A stretch of 63,460 nucleotides of DNA, taken from the NCBI GenBank assembly GCA_018260475.1, contig JAGLBA010000013.1:1-63460 (forward strand), written 5' to 3'. Made by a program: the position numbers and the translations under genes. This document shows, piece after piece, positions 1 through 10,575 of the stretch (the stretch's first letter is position 1; every line of letters starts with the position of its first letter). Below the pieces are notes generated by a model. It was not told where the DNA came from, made no database searches, and saw nothing but the letters and a program-made list of their open reading frames with translations. Source of the stretch: Chryseobacterium sp. (GTDB lineage Bacteria; Bacteroidota; Bacteroidia; Flavobacteriales; Weeksellaceae).

Positions 1-594
1 AAAGTTAATCTTTTTACGATAAACCAAATCTGCAATGAAGAAAATTCCGAGAAAAATAACAGTGTCTATACGCGTCCAAAGAAGTAAAATCGGGAATACA
101 AAAAATGCCCATCGGCGATGCTCCACAATTCCGTAGCGTATAAAGGCACAAAATAAGAAAAACAATATACCATATTCCATACCCAGACAAGATACCGTAA
201 GAGCCGCTGGCGTGAGATTCAGTAAAATAACAAACCAACTCCGCCTTATGTGATCAGCAAAAAGCACACTTGCTAGTAAAACGCTCCCTAATGCAAATGC
301 GATACTGTTGAAAATGAGTTGCGGATATATAAAATATTCCCCGAAGACCATCTGCATAAAAGCCGATATAATGACATAAAGATGCGTAGTAGATGCAGAA
401 ATTCTTTCGGTACCGTTGAATCCGATAACGCCATGTTCCAGTAAGTTGCGGGCAACCCGCCAAGTAATAAAAGAATCCTCCTGAATATGCTCCGTAAGGA
501 ACATCGGAATTTTAATTAGCAGAGTTACTAAAACCAACAACCATGTGCGCGAACTGAGGAGAATATTTTTTTCGAAAGTGTCGTTTTCTGTCAT
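1..594 (-). CDS. GT-C-like multi-pass membrane protein, 3' end outside window
   Basis: The frame is open for 198 codons from an ATG at 594 to the window edge, so the C-terminus is missing. Its ATG overlaps the TGA of the arginase-like gene by four bases (ATGA), which implies translational coupling. There are several hydrophobic segments. After the first one comes an acidic pair (Glu39-Asp40) in the motif EDSFITWRVARNL, then SASTTHLY. This is the layout of polyprenyl-phosphate-dependent GT-C glycosyltransferases, where an acidic pair in the first external loop is catalytic. The protein at 30309-31892 has the same motif order (DDTYIHLAVAKHF, then SSTSSSPL), so the two look paralogous. The acceptor and sugar cannot be inferred. 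Confidence 0.75.
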   Translation of the reverse strand, partial: MTENDTFEKNILLSSRTWLLVLVTLLIKIPMFLTEHIQEDSFITWRVARNLLEHGVIGFNGTERISASTTHLYVIISAFMQMVFGEYFIYPQLIFNSIAFALGSVLLASVLFADHIRRSWFVILLNLTPAALTVSCLGMEYGILFFLFCAFIRYGIVEHRRWAFFVFPILLLWTRIDTVIFLGIFFIADLVYRKKINF

Positions 595-1676
595 TTATCA
601 ATGATTTTATGAAGTCTTATTGGTAAATATCCGCGTACTGCAGATTCATAATCGGCTCGCGAGCAAGGTACGCAATTTTCCAAGTCATCATCTTTTCCGA
701 ACCACCACAAACCGCTGAAAGTATCCCGGCGGAAAGCGTGTTCCTCTTCTCCAATAATGACCCAAAAAGTTTCAAAATTTCTTTCTACGGGATGTGTTTT
801 CGTGATGTTAATGCCTTCCACCATGTGCCAAAGCATCTGTGCGAGAAGTTGGGCATTGATGCGGGTTTGGTTTTTTGGATTGTAATTAAAGATTCCTGCC
901 GCTTTTAGGTTTGCACTAAGACCGGCCTCCTTCATGTATGCGCACACCTCACGGCGGTTCAGTCCATTGACTTGTGGATTGACCGAGAAAAAGTCGCCCG
1001 GACTTTCCACGGCATCGCAGTTGATGGTAACCAAATCTGCATTCCGGAAGTAAGGTTCCGTATTTTCAGTAGAACTCATCATCTCGGCAAGCCTTATCAC
1101 ATCGAAATCCAGTTCTTTCAGCAATCTCACAGATTCAGGGTCATTCAAATGTTTTTGATAACCCAGGTGGTCGTAATTTTTTAAGGTTAAGTTTTTTGAT
1201 GTTAAAATTTTAAAAAGAAAATTATTCTCATTAGTGTCACCACCGTCATTTAACAAAGAAACGGTATTGGAAATCTGCGTGTAATTTAGGTTTCGGTAAT
1301 GATGATTTAGCGCCGAAAATAGAGGCAATGCCAAATCATTGCTCCCGCCAACTAACACGGGCAAGACTTTTTTCTCAAAACAAAAACTTAAAACCTCCTG
1401 CAAAATATAGTAGGTGTCTTCCTGCGAGTTTCCGGAAAGCAAATCCCCCAAATCGCACACTGGTACTTCAAAATCAAGATTGGAAAGCGCATAAAGTTCT
1501 TTCCGAACTGTGCTGAAATCGCAGGTTTCCGAAGTTCCGCCACGCACACCGCGGTAGTCCGAGCAGAAAATAAACACAATTCCTCCACCGATGATTTCAC
1601 GGGAGATCTTGCTGCCCAACTGCCATTTTTCGGAGGCGATTTGCGGTGCCGGCTGAAAGATTTCTTCGATATTCAT
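591..1676 (-). CDS. arginase/formimidoylglutamase-fold protein with degenerate metal site
   Basis: A 361-residue protein with the overall layout of the ureohydrolase family. The family needs six Mn ligands in three motifs (GGDHS, DAHxD and SxDxD). Here they read GGSND (residues 110-114), LNDGGD (142-147) and TINCD (217-221). His becomes Asn113, the first Asp and the His of motif two become Asn143 and Gly145, and the first Asp of motif three becomes Asn219. Only Asp147 and Asp221 remain, so arginase or formimidoylglutamase activity is unlikely. It starts 9 bp after topA and overlaps the next gene by four bases, so it sits in a topA operon. A structural, binding or regulatory role is an inference only. 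Confidence 0.8.
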   Translation of the reverse strand: MNIEEIFQPAPQIASEKWQLGSKISREIIGGGIVFIFCSDYRGVRGGTSETCDFSTVRKELYALSNLDFEVPVCDLGDLLSGNSQEDTYYILQEVLSFCFEKKVLPVLVGGSNDLALPLFSALNHHYRNLNYTQISNTVSLLNDGGDTNENNFLFKILTSKNLTLKNYDHLGYQKHLNDPESVRLLKELDFDVIRLAEMMSSTENTEPYFRNADLVTINCDAVESPGDFFSVNPQVNGLNRREVCAYMKEAGLSANLKAAGIFNYNPKNQTRINAQLLAQMLWHMVEGINITKTHPVERNFETFWVIIGEEEHAFRRDTFSGLWWFGKDDDLENCVPCSRADYESAVRGYLPIRLHKIIDK

Positions 1677-1685
1677 TCTTATAAA

Positions 1686-4238
1686 TTACTTTTTTACAGG
1701 CGCTTTCTTCACTGCCGGCTTTTTTGCCGCTGGTTTCTTTGCCGCTAGATTTTTCTTCACAGCAAAAGCGTTTTTGTCTTGAGCGACAATCCATTTTTTT
1801 ACCTCGTCCAAAGAAACATCTTTTAACTCATCGGCTTCGTATTTCGTATCGTCTTTCTTCTTTGGAATTTTAAACATCGCTTTGTTGAACTTCACGAAAG
1901 GACCCCATCTTCCGTTTTCGATGGAGATTTTCTCATCTTCCCATTGTTGGATGTAGCGGTTTGCTTCTTTTTCCAACTTGGCTTCCACCAGTTCGTTGAT
2001 GTCGTTTTGAGAAAGATTGTCGAAGTCATATTTCTTCGGAACATTGATGAAAATGTTGCGATATTTGATGAAAGGACCGAATCTTCCCGTGCCTTTGGTC
2101 ACCGGTTCGCCCTTATAATTAGCAATCGGAGCATCGGCAATTTGTTTATCTTTAATGATTTCTATGGCGCGCTCGTTATCCACCGCCAAAGGATTTTCGC
2201 CTTTCGGGAGGCTGATGAAGGTTTCCCCAAACTTCACATAAGGACCAAAGCGTCCTACGCCCACAAGGACTTTTTGCCCTTCATAATCGTCCAAATCGAA
2301 AGGAATCTTGAACAATTCCATCGCCTCCTCGAAAGTGAGTGTCGAGATATTTTGGTTACTAATCAGCGAAGCGAAAATCGGCTTCTCATCATCGGTCGTT
2401 TCCCCAATTTGCACCATCGGCCCGAACCTACCGATTCTGGCATATACATTTTTGCCAGACTTTGGATCCACGCCCAAAAGCCTTTCGCCTGTGGCACGGT
2501 CGGCATTTTCTTGTACATGCTCAATTTTCGGGTGGAAGTTTCCGTAGAAGGAATTCAGCGTGTCTTTCCAAGCCTCGGTACCATTGGCAATATCATCAAA
2601 ATCCTGCTCCACTTTGGCGGTAAAGCCGTAATCAAGGACTTCGTTAAAATTTTCCGTTAGAAAATCATTGACTACAATCCCAATGTCGGTTGGAACGAAT
2701 TTGTTCTTATCCCCACCGAACTTTTCGTTTAAAATCTCCTTCTTGATTTCGGAATTTACCAAAGTCATTTTCAATATTTCGCGGGTTTTTGCGTCAATTT
2801 CTTTTTTCTCCACATACCCTCTGGTTTGGATGGTCTGTATAGTCGGTGCGTAGGTAGATGGCCTACCGATGCCCAATTCCTCGAGCTTTTTTACCAGTCC
2901 TGCTTCCGTATATCTTCCGGATGGCTTGGTGAATTTTTCTGTGGCTTCTATTTTTTTCGGGTTGAGTTTTTCTCCCTTTTTTACTTTTGGTAGAATTTTA
3001 GAATCGGTTTCTGCGTCTTCGTCCTCATTTTGAATGATGCCGTACACCTTTAAAAATCCATCAAAAATAATCACTTCCCCCTGTGCCTCAAAGTTTTGGA
3101 CCAAATCCTTGTCTCCGATCTCGATGATGGTTTTTTCAATCTTCGCATTTTCCATCTGCGAGGCGAGCGTTCTTTTATAGATAAGTTGGTAAAGTTTGTT
3201 CAACTGGGCATCCCCAACGGATTTTAAACTAAAATCAGTCGGTCGGATGGCCTCGTGTGCTTCCTGTGCCGATGAAGATTTCGTGGTGTAATTCCTTGGT
3301 TTAGAATAATTCTCACCATATTCTTTTATGATTTGTTCTTTCGCATCATGGATGGCTTCCTGGGAAAGATTCACGGAATCGGTTCTCATATAAGTGATGA
3401 ACCCTTCCTCGTAAAGGCGCTGTGCCACACGCATCGTAGAGGTGACTCCATATCCAAGCCGGTTGGAGGCTTCCTGCTGTAAAGTGGAGGTAGTAAAGGG
3501 TGCCGATGCCGTCCTACTGCCCGGTTTGGTTTCTACATTCAGAACTTTAAACTCGGTTTTTGCGCATGCCGAAAGGTAATTTTCGGCTTCTTTTTCGGTT
3601 TTAAAATCCTTTTTTAATTTGGCGGAAATTTCCTGCTTGGCTTCATTCAAAAAAATACCTTCTACCTTATAACTTGGCATTGGCTCGAAGGCACAAATTT
3701 CTTTTTCGCGCTCCACGATCAGCCGCACGGCAACGGATTGCACTCGCCCTGCCGATAATCCCGGTCTTACTTTTTTCCATAAGACGGGCGACATTTCAAA
3801 ACCAACGATTCTGTCCAATATTCGCCTCGCTTGCTGCGCATTCACGAGGTTTTGGTCGATTTTTCTTGGGTTTTCTATGGCCTTCAGTATGGCGTTTTTT
3901 GTAATTTCATGGAATACGATGCGGCGCGTATTCTCTTCTTTCAGTTTTAATTCTTGTGCAAGATGCCAAGCGATGGCCTCTCCTTCGCGGTCCTCATCGG
4001 ACGCCAGCCACACCACATCGGCTTTTTTTACGGCAGATTTTAGGTCGGCAACCAGCTTTTTCTTATCGGCAGAGACTTCATAATCCGGCGTGAAGGTGGC
4101 CAAATCTATTCCCATCCCTTTTTTCGGCAGGTCGCGTATGTGCCCGAAACTGGACTTAACATCGAAATCGCTGCCTAAATATTTCTGAATGGTTTTGGCT
4201 TTTGCCGGTGATTCTACAATAACTAAATTCTTTGACAT
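1686..4238 (-). CDS. topA: DNA topoisomerase I
   Basis: Type IA topoisomerase of 850 residues that relaxes negative supercoils. The Toprim acidic motif is at residues 81-85 (DEDRE), the active-site tyrosine is Tyr283 in FITYMRTDS, and the strand-passage domain surrounds them. The C-terminus lacks tetra-cysteine zinc fingers. It has four GRFGP/GRWGP repeats of the Topo_C_Rpt type and ends in a Lys/Ala/Pro tail rich in KKPA. The frame is open to 4259, but the -7 box at 4257-4264 covers that point, so the ATG at 4238 (MSKNLVIVESPAK) is chosen. The arginase-like gene follows after 9 bp. Confidence 0.97.
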   Translation of the reverse strand: MSKNLVIVESPAKAKTIQKYLGSDFDVKSSFGHIRDLPKKGMGIDLATFTPDYEVSADKKKLVADLKSAVKKADVVWLASDEDREGEAIAWHLAQELKLKEENTRRIVFHEITKNAILKAIENPRKIDQNLVNAQQARRILDRIVGFEMSPVLWKKVRPGLSAGRVQSVAVRLIVEREKEICAFEPMPSYKVEGIFLNEAKQEISAKLKKDFKTEKEAENYLSACAKTEFKVLNVETKPGSRTASAPFTTSTLQQEASNRLGYGVTSTMRVAQRLYEEGFITYMRTDSVNLSQEAIHDAKEQIIKEYGENYSKPRNYTTKSSSAQEAHEAIRPTDFSLKSVGDAQLNKLYQLIYKRTLASQMENAKIEKTIIEIGDKDLVQNFEAQGEVIIFDGFLKVYGIIQNEDEDAETDSKILPKVKKGEKLNPKKIEATEKFTKPSGRYTEAGLVKKLEELGIGRPSTYAPTIQTIQTRGYVEKKEIDAKTREILKMTLVNSEIKKEILNEKFGGDKNKFVPTDIGIVVNDFLTENFNEVLDYGFTAKVEQDFDDIANGTEAWKDTLNSFYGNFHPKIEHVQENADRATGERLLGVDPKSGKNVYARIGRFGPMVQIGETTDDEKPIFASLISNQNISTLTFEEAMELFKIPFDLDDYEGQKVLVGVGRFGPYVKFGETFISLPKGENPLAVDNERAIEIIKDKQIADAPIANYKGEPVTKGTGRFGPFIKYRNIFINVPKKYDFDNLSQNDINELVEAKLEKEANRYIQQWEDEKISIENGRWGPFVKFNKAMFKIPKKKDDTKYEADELKDVSLDEVKKWIVAQDKNAFAVKKNLAAKKPAAKKPAVKKAPVKK

Positions 4239-4256
4239 GCTCTGCTTAAATTTTTG

Positions 4257-4264
4257 CAAAAGTA
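4257..4264 (-). promoter_or_regulatory. topA promoter, -7 box
   Basis: Read on the minus strand this is TACTTTTG, an exact match to the Bacteroidota -7 consensus TAnnTTTG. Nineteen bases upstream is TTT in place of the -33 TTG. Predicted transcription start is near 4250, giving a leader of about 12 nt before the ATG at 4238. Confidence 0.6.
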
Positions 4265-4392
4265 GAAGTTTTTTTCGACTGTTAAATTTAAAGGTGAATT
4301 TAAATTAGAAAAATATGAGAGGTATAAGCCGTCTTTGCGAGCGAAGCACGGCAATGTAAACCTTGGATGAGTACAGGAATCCCGAACTCAGG

Positions 4393-4716
4393 TTATTTTA
4401 CTTTGGCAAGTGGGATAATCAAATCTCCTTGGGTGATGATGAGTGAATCCCCTTTTTGAACCGCCGAAACACCATTGCGCTCGAAGTTTCCGGGTGATTT
4501 TTCATCCAGTTGGTATTTCGTACCGTTGGCCTCTATTGTCAGCGTGGCGCTTTTTCCATTGTTAGAATAGGTAGTTTTCGCACCGGAGCCATTGCTCGCC
4601 AGGTAGGTCGCTGTGGTGTTTGTTTTTTGCAAAGTTCCTTTGTTGCCACCTTCTTTGCCGCAAGACATAGCCACAAATAGCATCATGACAGGCATCATTT
4701 GTTTAAAGTTTTTCAT
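4393..4716 (-). CDS. small predicted lipoprotein of unknown function
   Basis: A 107-residue protein. The first 18 residues form a lipoprotein signal ending in the lipobox FVAMSC, so Cys19 is the likely lipidated residue. The mature part is polar and rich in Thr, Asn, Gly and Lys, with one repeated beta-like stretch (ATLTIEANGTKYQL, then DSLIITQGDLIIPL). No domain is recognised. It lies alone between topA and a long non-coding region. It could be surface or periplasmic; no partner is evident from context. Confidence 0.7.
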   Translation of the reverse strand: MKNFKQMMPVMMLFVAMSCGKEGGNKGTLQKTNTTATYLASNGSGAKTTYSNNGKSATLTIEANGTKYQLDEKSPGNFERNGVSAVQKGDSLIITQGDLIIPLAKVK

Positions 4717-4932
4717 ATTAGGTTGTTTAGTGTGGTCGTTTTTCTACTCTCGGGCCAGCTTTTTGGCGTCGAAATCTTAAGTCCTAAAATTAATCAAAAA
4801 AATAATAGAAAAATGCTATCATAGTGAACTCTTAACAACGACCTATTTTTAGTTTTTTAATATTTTGAGCGGAATAAATTTTTTGAAAACAGGTTCTCAA
4901 CATGAATTATGAACTTTCATGCGGCGAATCCC

Positions 4933-5043
4933 GTGCGCCCCGGATCGCAGCGGCTACCCCACAGCAAGCGCTGGGAAAGTTATGCGGCGTGATTGTAAGC
5001 GCTGGCGCGAGGAGTAATAGCGAAGAGCCGGTAAAGGCGCCCA
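4933..5043 (+). ncRNA. candidate structured RNA, copy 1
   Basis: An outer helix pairs GCGCC (4935-4939) with GGCGC (5036-5040) and CCGG (4940-4943) with CCGG (5028-5031), separated by a TAAA internal loop. Just inside are GCAGCGG and TAGCGA segments. Inside lies a hairpin, CAGC(4962-4965)/GCTG(4970-4973), extended by CC/GG. The sequence is far more GC-rich than its surroundings. A second copy with the same helix order and the same GCAGCG and TAGCGA segments lies at 8525-8582 on the minus strand. It may belong to a known flavobacterial intergenic motif such as Flavo-1, but this is from memory and unchecked. Confidence 0.4.
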
Positions 5044-5303
5044 AAAAAGAAATGAAAAACGATATACGAGAGCCAAGAGTCAAAATACAAGAAATCGAGA
5101 TGCGAGAGAAAAGTAGAAAGGAAGAAAGAGGAAAGAAGAGTGAGCTTAAGCAGGTTTAGACTGGTAACTTTTATTTCAATCCGATTATTTTACAGAATGT
5201 GCGACACGGCCTAGTGGAATGGAACGAGAAACAAAGAACAAACAAACACCAACCAAAGACCAAACTCTGCCATTTATCATTCTCAGTTTTAAACTAAATT
5301 TAT

Positions 5304-5311
5304 TAAATTTG
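5304..5311 (+). promoter_or_regulatory. eno promoter, -7 box
   Basis: TAAATTTG matches TAnnTTTG exactly. No clear TTG lies 19-20 bases upstream. The predicted start near 5318 gives a leader of about 38 nt. Confidence 0.5.
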
Positions 5312-5319
5312 ACAAATAG

Positions 5320-6648
<1,329 letters not shown>

Positions 6649-6952
6649 ATTTCCTTTAACTAAAATAAAAACAGCGGCGAAAGTCGGTGTTTTTTTTTAC
6701 TTCAAAACTTTAAATAAAAAAAACCACTGCGCTATAGTAGTTATTTGAATTTCCGGTGTGTCGTTTAGTTACTTCATCCCTTACTCTTTGTTAAAACTCT
6801 GTGTCTCACAGGAAAAATAAAAGTAAGTAGAAAAAATAAAACCGCATTTCGCACCCAAATCCTAAAATTTTCTAATATTTTCTGCAAACATAAATTTTAC
6901 TTTGTCTATAACCGACTTTTTTCTTATTTTTAACCAATAAAATCTAATTATA
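6649..6952 (+). other. 304-bp eno-gltA spacer
   Basis: Holds the eno terminator at 6671-6698 and then AT-rich sequence. Near 6897-6904 TTACTTTG is one base from the TAnnTTTG -7 consensus and could start the gltA transcript. No open frame or repeat is convincing here. Confidence 0.6.
6671..6698 (+). terminator. eno intrinsic terminator
   Basis: ACAGCGGC pairs with GTCGGTGT (one mismatch, one G-U) around a GAAA tetraloop and is followed by eight T residues, 22 bp after the eno stop. Confidence 0.8.
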
Positions 6953-8239
6953 ATGGCAGACAATAAAGTTACTTTAAACTATGAGGGCAAATCATTCGAT
7001 TACCCGATCATAGAAAGCACCATGGGAGATAGAGGTTTTGATATCTCTAAATTGAGAGACCAAACTGGCCTTATCACCTTGGACCTTGGATACAAGAATA
7101 CCGGCGCTACTTTGAGCGACATTACTTACCTCGATGGTGATAAAGGCGAACTCTACTACCGTGGTTATCCAATAGAGCAAATTGCCGAAAAATCTAACTT
7201 TACAGAAGTGATGTATTTACTTTTGCAAGGCGAACTTCCAAACCAGGACCAGTTCGCAAAGTTTGAGGGCAACATCAAAAGCTATAACTATGTGGCGGAG
7301 GAAATGAAGAAAATTATAGATGCCTTCCCGCGTTCCGCACACCCGATGGGCGTACTTTCTTCTCTGACTTCTGCGCTTACAGCTTTCAACCCGAAAGCCG
7401 TAGATGTGAGTTCCAAAGAAGATATGGATAACGCTGCCGTAATGCTTATCGCAAAATTTGCTCACCTTTGCGCCTGGACCTATCGCAAAAAACAAGGTCT
7501 TCCTCTAAACCACGGTGATAACAGCCTGAACTATGTGGAGAACTTCTATCGCATGACCTTCCGTATGCCTAACGATAAATTCGAGATGAACCCAACGGTA
7601 GTAAGTGCTTTGGATAAATTGCTTATCCTTCACGCAGACCACGAGCAAAACTGCTCTACCTCTACCGTAAGAATGGTAGGATCTGCTCACACGGGGCTTT
7701 TCGCTTCCATTTCTGCGGGGGTTTCCGCGCTTTGGGGTCCACTTCATGGTGGTGCAAACCAAGCCGTAATCGAGATGCTGGAAATGATTGAAAAAGACGG
7801 TGGCGATGTGGCGAAATATGTAGAAAAAGCTAAAAATAAAGACGACAACTTCCGTTTGATGGGCTTCGGTCACCGCGTTTACAAAAACTTCGACCCGAGA
7901 GCGAAAATCATTAAAAAAGCGGCAGATGATATTTTGGATGCCCTTGGAATCGAGGATAAAGCACTGGATATCGCAATGCAACTGGAGAGAGTAGCACTGG
8001 AAGATCCTTATTTTGTAGAAAGAAAACTATACCCGAATGTGGATTTCTATTCCGGAATTATTTACCGTGCATTGGGCATCCCAACAGAAATGTTTACTGT
8101 TATGTTCGCATTGGGTAGACTACCGGGCTGGATTTCCCAATGGAAGGAAATGCGCCTGCATGGAGACCCAATCGGTCGCCCACGCCAGGTGTACCAAGGA
8201 GCTGCAGTAAGAGATTACGTGGATATGAACGCCAGATAA
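6953..8239 (+). CDS. gltA: citrate synthase
   Basis: Type II citrate synthase of 428 residues that condenses acetyl-CoA and oxaloacetate at the entry of the TCA cycle. The catalytic histidine regions are seen in LHADHEQNCSTSTVR and in WGPLHGGANQA, with GFGHRVYKNFDPRA after them. The N-terminal beta-rich segment typical of the hexameric, NADH-sensitive Gram-negative form is present. It lies 304 bp after eno and is followed by two hairpins. The ribosomal cluster faces it from the opposite strand. Confidence 0.98.
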   Translation: MADNKVTLNYEGKSFDYPIIESTMGDRGFDISKLRDQTGLITLDLGYKNTGATLSDITYLDGDKGELYYRGYPIEQIAEKSNFTEVMYLLLQGELPNQDQFAKFEGNIKSYNYVAEEMKKIIDAFPRSAHPMGVLSSLTSALTAFNPKAVDVSSKEDMDNAAVMLIAKFAHLCAWTYRKKQGLPLNHGDNSLNYVENFYRMTFRMPNDKFEMNPTVVSALDKLLILHADHEQNCSTSTVRMVGSAHTGLFASISAGVSALWGPLHGGANQAVIEMLEMIEKDGGDVAKYVEKAKNKDDNFRLMGFGHRVYKNFDPRAKIIKKAADDILDALGIEDKALDIAMQLERVALEDPYFVERKLYPNVDFYSGIIYRALGIPTEMFTVMFALGRLPGWISQWKEMRLHGDPIGRPRQVYQGAAVRDYVDMNAR

Positions 8240-8260
8240 TTGACTTCGGTAGACATAATA

Positions 8261-8291
8261 AAACCGTTTCAAACTTGTTTTGAAACGGTTT
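8261..8291 (+). terminator. gltA 3' hairpin
   Basis: A perfect 13-bp stem, AAACCGTTTCAAA with TTTGAAACGGTTT, loop CTTGT, 21 bp past the gltA stop. The following sequence is T-rich but has no clean T run. Confidence 0.65.
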
Positions 8292-8524
8292 CGTTATGTT
8301 TATGGGAAAGTAGAATTGGGTAAAAATAAGAAATAAAGTGGCCTATTAGCCACTTTTCTGTCTAAGGTTATGTGCATGAGCGTGTTATCCGAACTCATTT
8401 TTTTCCTCTTTCTATGGATCAAAATAAATCTTTTGAAATTGTGGTTGTGGTTTAAAAGGGCAAAAACCGATTCTACTTCCCAGCACCTTTTTTTCCTCGT
8501 CTTTTTTCGCCTTGCCCGCTTTTT

Positions 8525-8582
8525 GGCAGCCTCCTGGTTTGTTCCTTGTGTCGCTACAGATGGTCGCTGCACTCCAGGCTGC
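8525..8582 (-). ncRNA. candidate structured RNA, copy 2
   Basis: On the minus strand GCAGCC (8582-8577) pairs with GGCTGC (8531-8526), and TGG (8576-8574) pairs with CCA (8537-8535) across a small internal loop. Between them are GCAGCG and TAGCGA segments in the same order as in copy 1 at 4933-5043. Both copies are followed by a run of five or six A residues. A second hairpin (ACGGCT/AGCCGC) lies just 5' of it. The region is shorter than copy 1 because the internal hairpin is absent. Confidence 0.35.
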
Positions 8583-8920
8583 GGCTAGTTTTTGAGCCGT
8601 GGCATATGCTTTATATCGGGAAGCCATCGCACATCTTGCCTATTAGAGACATAAGGCTTTGTTCACAGTCTTTTTTGGTTTAATTCCTGCTTCCGTGGGC
8701 TTTTTTTCCTCTTTACTATTGCCCAAACTAAGCTATTGTAGCAGAATCGATCTCAATATCGTTCAAAATATCGTTTACGATTCTAACATGGTGATTGGAA
8801 GAAATGAGCTTGTTGAAATTGTGGGGAATCAAAACCAACTGGCTCTGATTGTAATATTTGAATTAAATATATCTAACTAATTACCATTATATTAAATTAA
8901 ATACACTAAAAATAGGCAAC

Positions 8921-8945
8921 AAAAAAGCCGCTCCAAATGAGCGGC
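8921..8945 (-). terminator. terminator of the rplC-rplQ operon
   Basis: On the minus strand GCCGCTC pairs with GAGCGGC around a 5-nt loop and is followed by TTTTTT, 28 bp after the rplQ stop. It should also stop read-through toward gltA. Confidence 0.85.
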
Positions 8946-8972
8946 TTCTTAAATTTTAAACTGAAAGATAGA

Positions 8973-9545
8973 TTAATCAGTTTTGCCATCTAAAGTAGAT
9001 GCATCTTTGTCAGCATTCGGCGCATCTGCGTTGTCTGCATCAGCCGGTTCTTCGTTTGCAGCATTCTCATTTACAGGAGCTACCACATCTTCTGCTGTAG
9101 AAGTGGCAACAGCCTCAACCTTCTTAGCGGAAGTTCTTCTGCTTCTTCTTGTCGTTTTCTTTTCCTCTTCGTTCGGGTTGTAGATATCGTTGAAATCAAC
9201 AAGCTCTATCATTGCCATATCCGCAGCATCCCCAGGACGGAATCCTGTTTTGATGATACGCGTGTATCCACCATTTCTCTCAGCGATTTTAGGAGCTACT
9301 GTTCTGAAAAGCTCAGCAACAGCTTCTTTGCTTTGTAGGTAGGAGAATACTGTTCTTCTATTGTGGGTAGAATCATCTTTTGACTTTGTTAAAAGAGGTT
9401 CAACATAAACTCTCAAGGCTTTCGCTTTGGCAACAGTCGTGTTGATTCTTTTATGCTCGATAAGGGAACAAGCCATGTTTGAAAGCATCGCGCTTCTGTG
9501 GGATGTAGTTCTTCCGAGGTGATTGAATTTTTTACCGTGTCTCAT
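8973..9545 (-). CDS. rplQ: 50S ribosomal protein L17
   Basis: L17 of the large subunit, 190 residues. The core with [19 protein letters not shown] is complete by about residue 122. The remaining 68 residues are an Arg-rich patch ([12 protein letters not shown]) followed by a low-complexity Ala/Asp/Glu/Asn tail, longer than in E. coli L17 (127 residues). Last gene of the cluster, 6 bp after rpoA, followed by the operon terminator. Confidence 0.97.
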   Translation of the reverse strand: MRHGKKFNHLGRTTSHRSAMLSNMACSLIEHKRINTTVAKAKALRVYVEPLLTKSKDDSTHNRRTVFSYLQSKEAVAELFRTVAPKIAERNGGYTRIIKTGFRPGDAADMAMIELVDFNDIYNPNEEEKKTTRRSRRTSAKKVEAVATSTAEDVVAPVNENAANEEPADADNADAPNADKDASTLDGKTD

Positions 9546-9551
9546 TGTTTG

Positions 9552-10547
9552 TTATTTATCAGCGTCTAATTTATATTTTGCAACATCAAAACCGAAGTTA
9601 AGACCTTTTGCGTGCACCAATTCTTCTAATTCTGTTAAAGATTTTTTTCCGAAATTTCTGAATTTCATCAAATCAGACTTACTATAAGAAACAAGTTCAC
9701 CAAGAGTTTCTACCTCTGCGGCTTTCAGACAGTTCAAGGCTCTTACGGAAAGATCCATGTCGGAAAGCTTAGATTTAAGAAGTTGTCTCGTATGAAGGGT
9801 TTCTTCGTCATATTGGATAGATGCTTTTACAGCTTCTGTTTCCAGGGTGATTCTCTCATCTGAGAACAGCATGAAATGGTAGATCAAAATCTTGGAAGCC
9901 TCAGTAAGAGCACTCTGCGGGCTGATGGAACCATCTGTTTCTATATCCAATACCAGTTTTTCGTAGTCTGTTTTTTGCTCTACACGGTAGTTTTCAACGG
10001 AGTACTGAACTTTTTTGATCGGCGTGAAGATGGAGTCTATCGCGATAGTACCTACCGGTGCATTCGCAGACTTGTTTTGTTCAGAAGGAACATATCCTCT
10101 ACCTTTTTCAATATTGAAAACAATCTCAAAGGTTACATCTTTGGTCATGTTGGCAATTACAAGTTCAGGATTCAGCACATCGAAACCGCTGATGTATTTC
10201 CCCAAGTCGCCAGCAGTTAGCTGCGTTTGTCCTGAGATTTTAGCGGTTACCGCTTCCACGGCTTGGTTTTCGCCTTTAGCTTTCAGCCGAAGCTGCTTCA
10301 GGTTCAGAATAATTTCTGTAACATCTTCTATAACCCCGGGAATTGTCGAAAATTCGTGCTCTACACCTTCAATCTTGATCGATGAAATAGCATATCCTTC
10401 AAGAGAAGAGAGTAAAACTCTTCGCAAAGCATTACCGATGGTAAGTCCGAAGCCTGACTCTAGAGGTCTGAATTCAAATTGTCCTTTGAAATCATCAGAG
10501 TTAAGCAGGATAACCTTATCGGGTTTTATGAATTGTAAAATTGCCAT
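9552..10547 (-). CDS. rpoA: RNA polymerase subunit alpha
   Basis: Alpha subunit, 331 residues: an N-terminal dimerisation and assembly domain (about 1-230) containing [19 protein letters not shown], and a C-terminal DNA and activator-contacting domain (about 255-320) with [20 protein letters not shown] and [15 protein letters not shown]. The frame is open 55 codons further up, but those residues would overlap rpsD and do not resemble the family, so the ATG at 10547 (MAILQFIKP) is used. 28 bp after rpsD. Confidence 0.97.
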   Translation of the reverse strand: MAILQFIKPDKVILLNSDDFKGQFEFRPLESGFGLTIGNALRRVLLSSLEGYAISSIKIEGVEHEFSTIPGVIEDVTEIILNLKQLRLKAKGENQAVEAVTAKISGQTQLTAGDLGKYISGFDVLNPELVIANMTKDVTFEIVFNIEKGRGYVPSEQNKSANAPVGTIAIDSIFTPIKKVQYSVENYRVEQKTDYEKLVLDIETDGSISPQSALTEASKILIYHFMLFSDERITLETEAVKASIQYDEETLHTRQLLKSKLSDMDLSVRALNCLKAAEVETLGELVSYSKSDLMKFRNFGKKSLTELEELVHAKGLNFGFDVAKYKLDADK

Positions 10548-10575
10548 ATTTATTGTGAGCAAAAATTGATTAAAA

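Larger units (their letters stand above)
8240..8972. other. 733-bp non-coding stretch between gltA and rplQ
   Basis: The short open frames here (for example 8370-8588 and 8659-8880 on plus, 8300-8572 and 8412-8627 on minus) overlap one another and have unnatural composition, so none is called. Visible content: the gltA hairpin at 8261-8291, a second hairpin AAAGTGGC/GCCACTTT at 8335-8356, the second structured RNA candidate at 8525-8582 (minus), and the rplQ terminator at 8921-8945. Confidence 0.7.

Noticed and set aside
4330-4365. TTTGCGAGCGAAGCACGG segment upstream of topA
   Set aside because: It resembles short dispersed intergenic repeats seen in some Bacteroidota, but one copy in the window is too little to call a repeat.
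4902-5159. 85-codon plus-strand open frame upstream of eno
   Set aside because: It consists of the structured RNA candidate and a purine-rich tract; composition is not protein-like and no start signal is visible.
6897-6904. gltA promoter at TTACTTTG
   Set aside because: One base off the -7 consensus and no TTG upstream; mentioned with the spacer only.
8300-8880. Several 70-90 codon frames on both strands after gltA
   Set aside because: They overlap each other, are very hydrophobic or lysine-rich by chance, and have no family resemblance.
9876-10569. Long plus-strand frames opposite rpoA (114 and 184 codons), and similar ones opposite other ribosomal genes, topA, fusA and gltA
   Set aside because: These are complements of strongly conserved genes with biased codon use, so open frames in antisense are expected.
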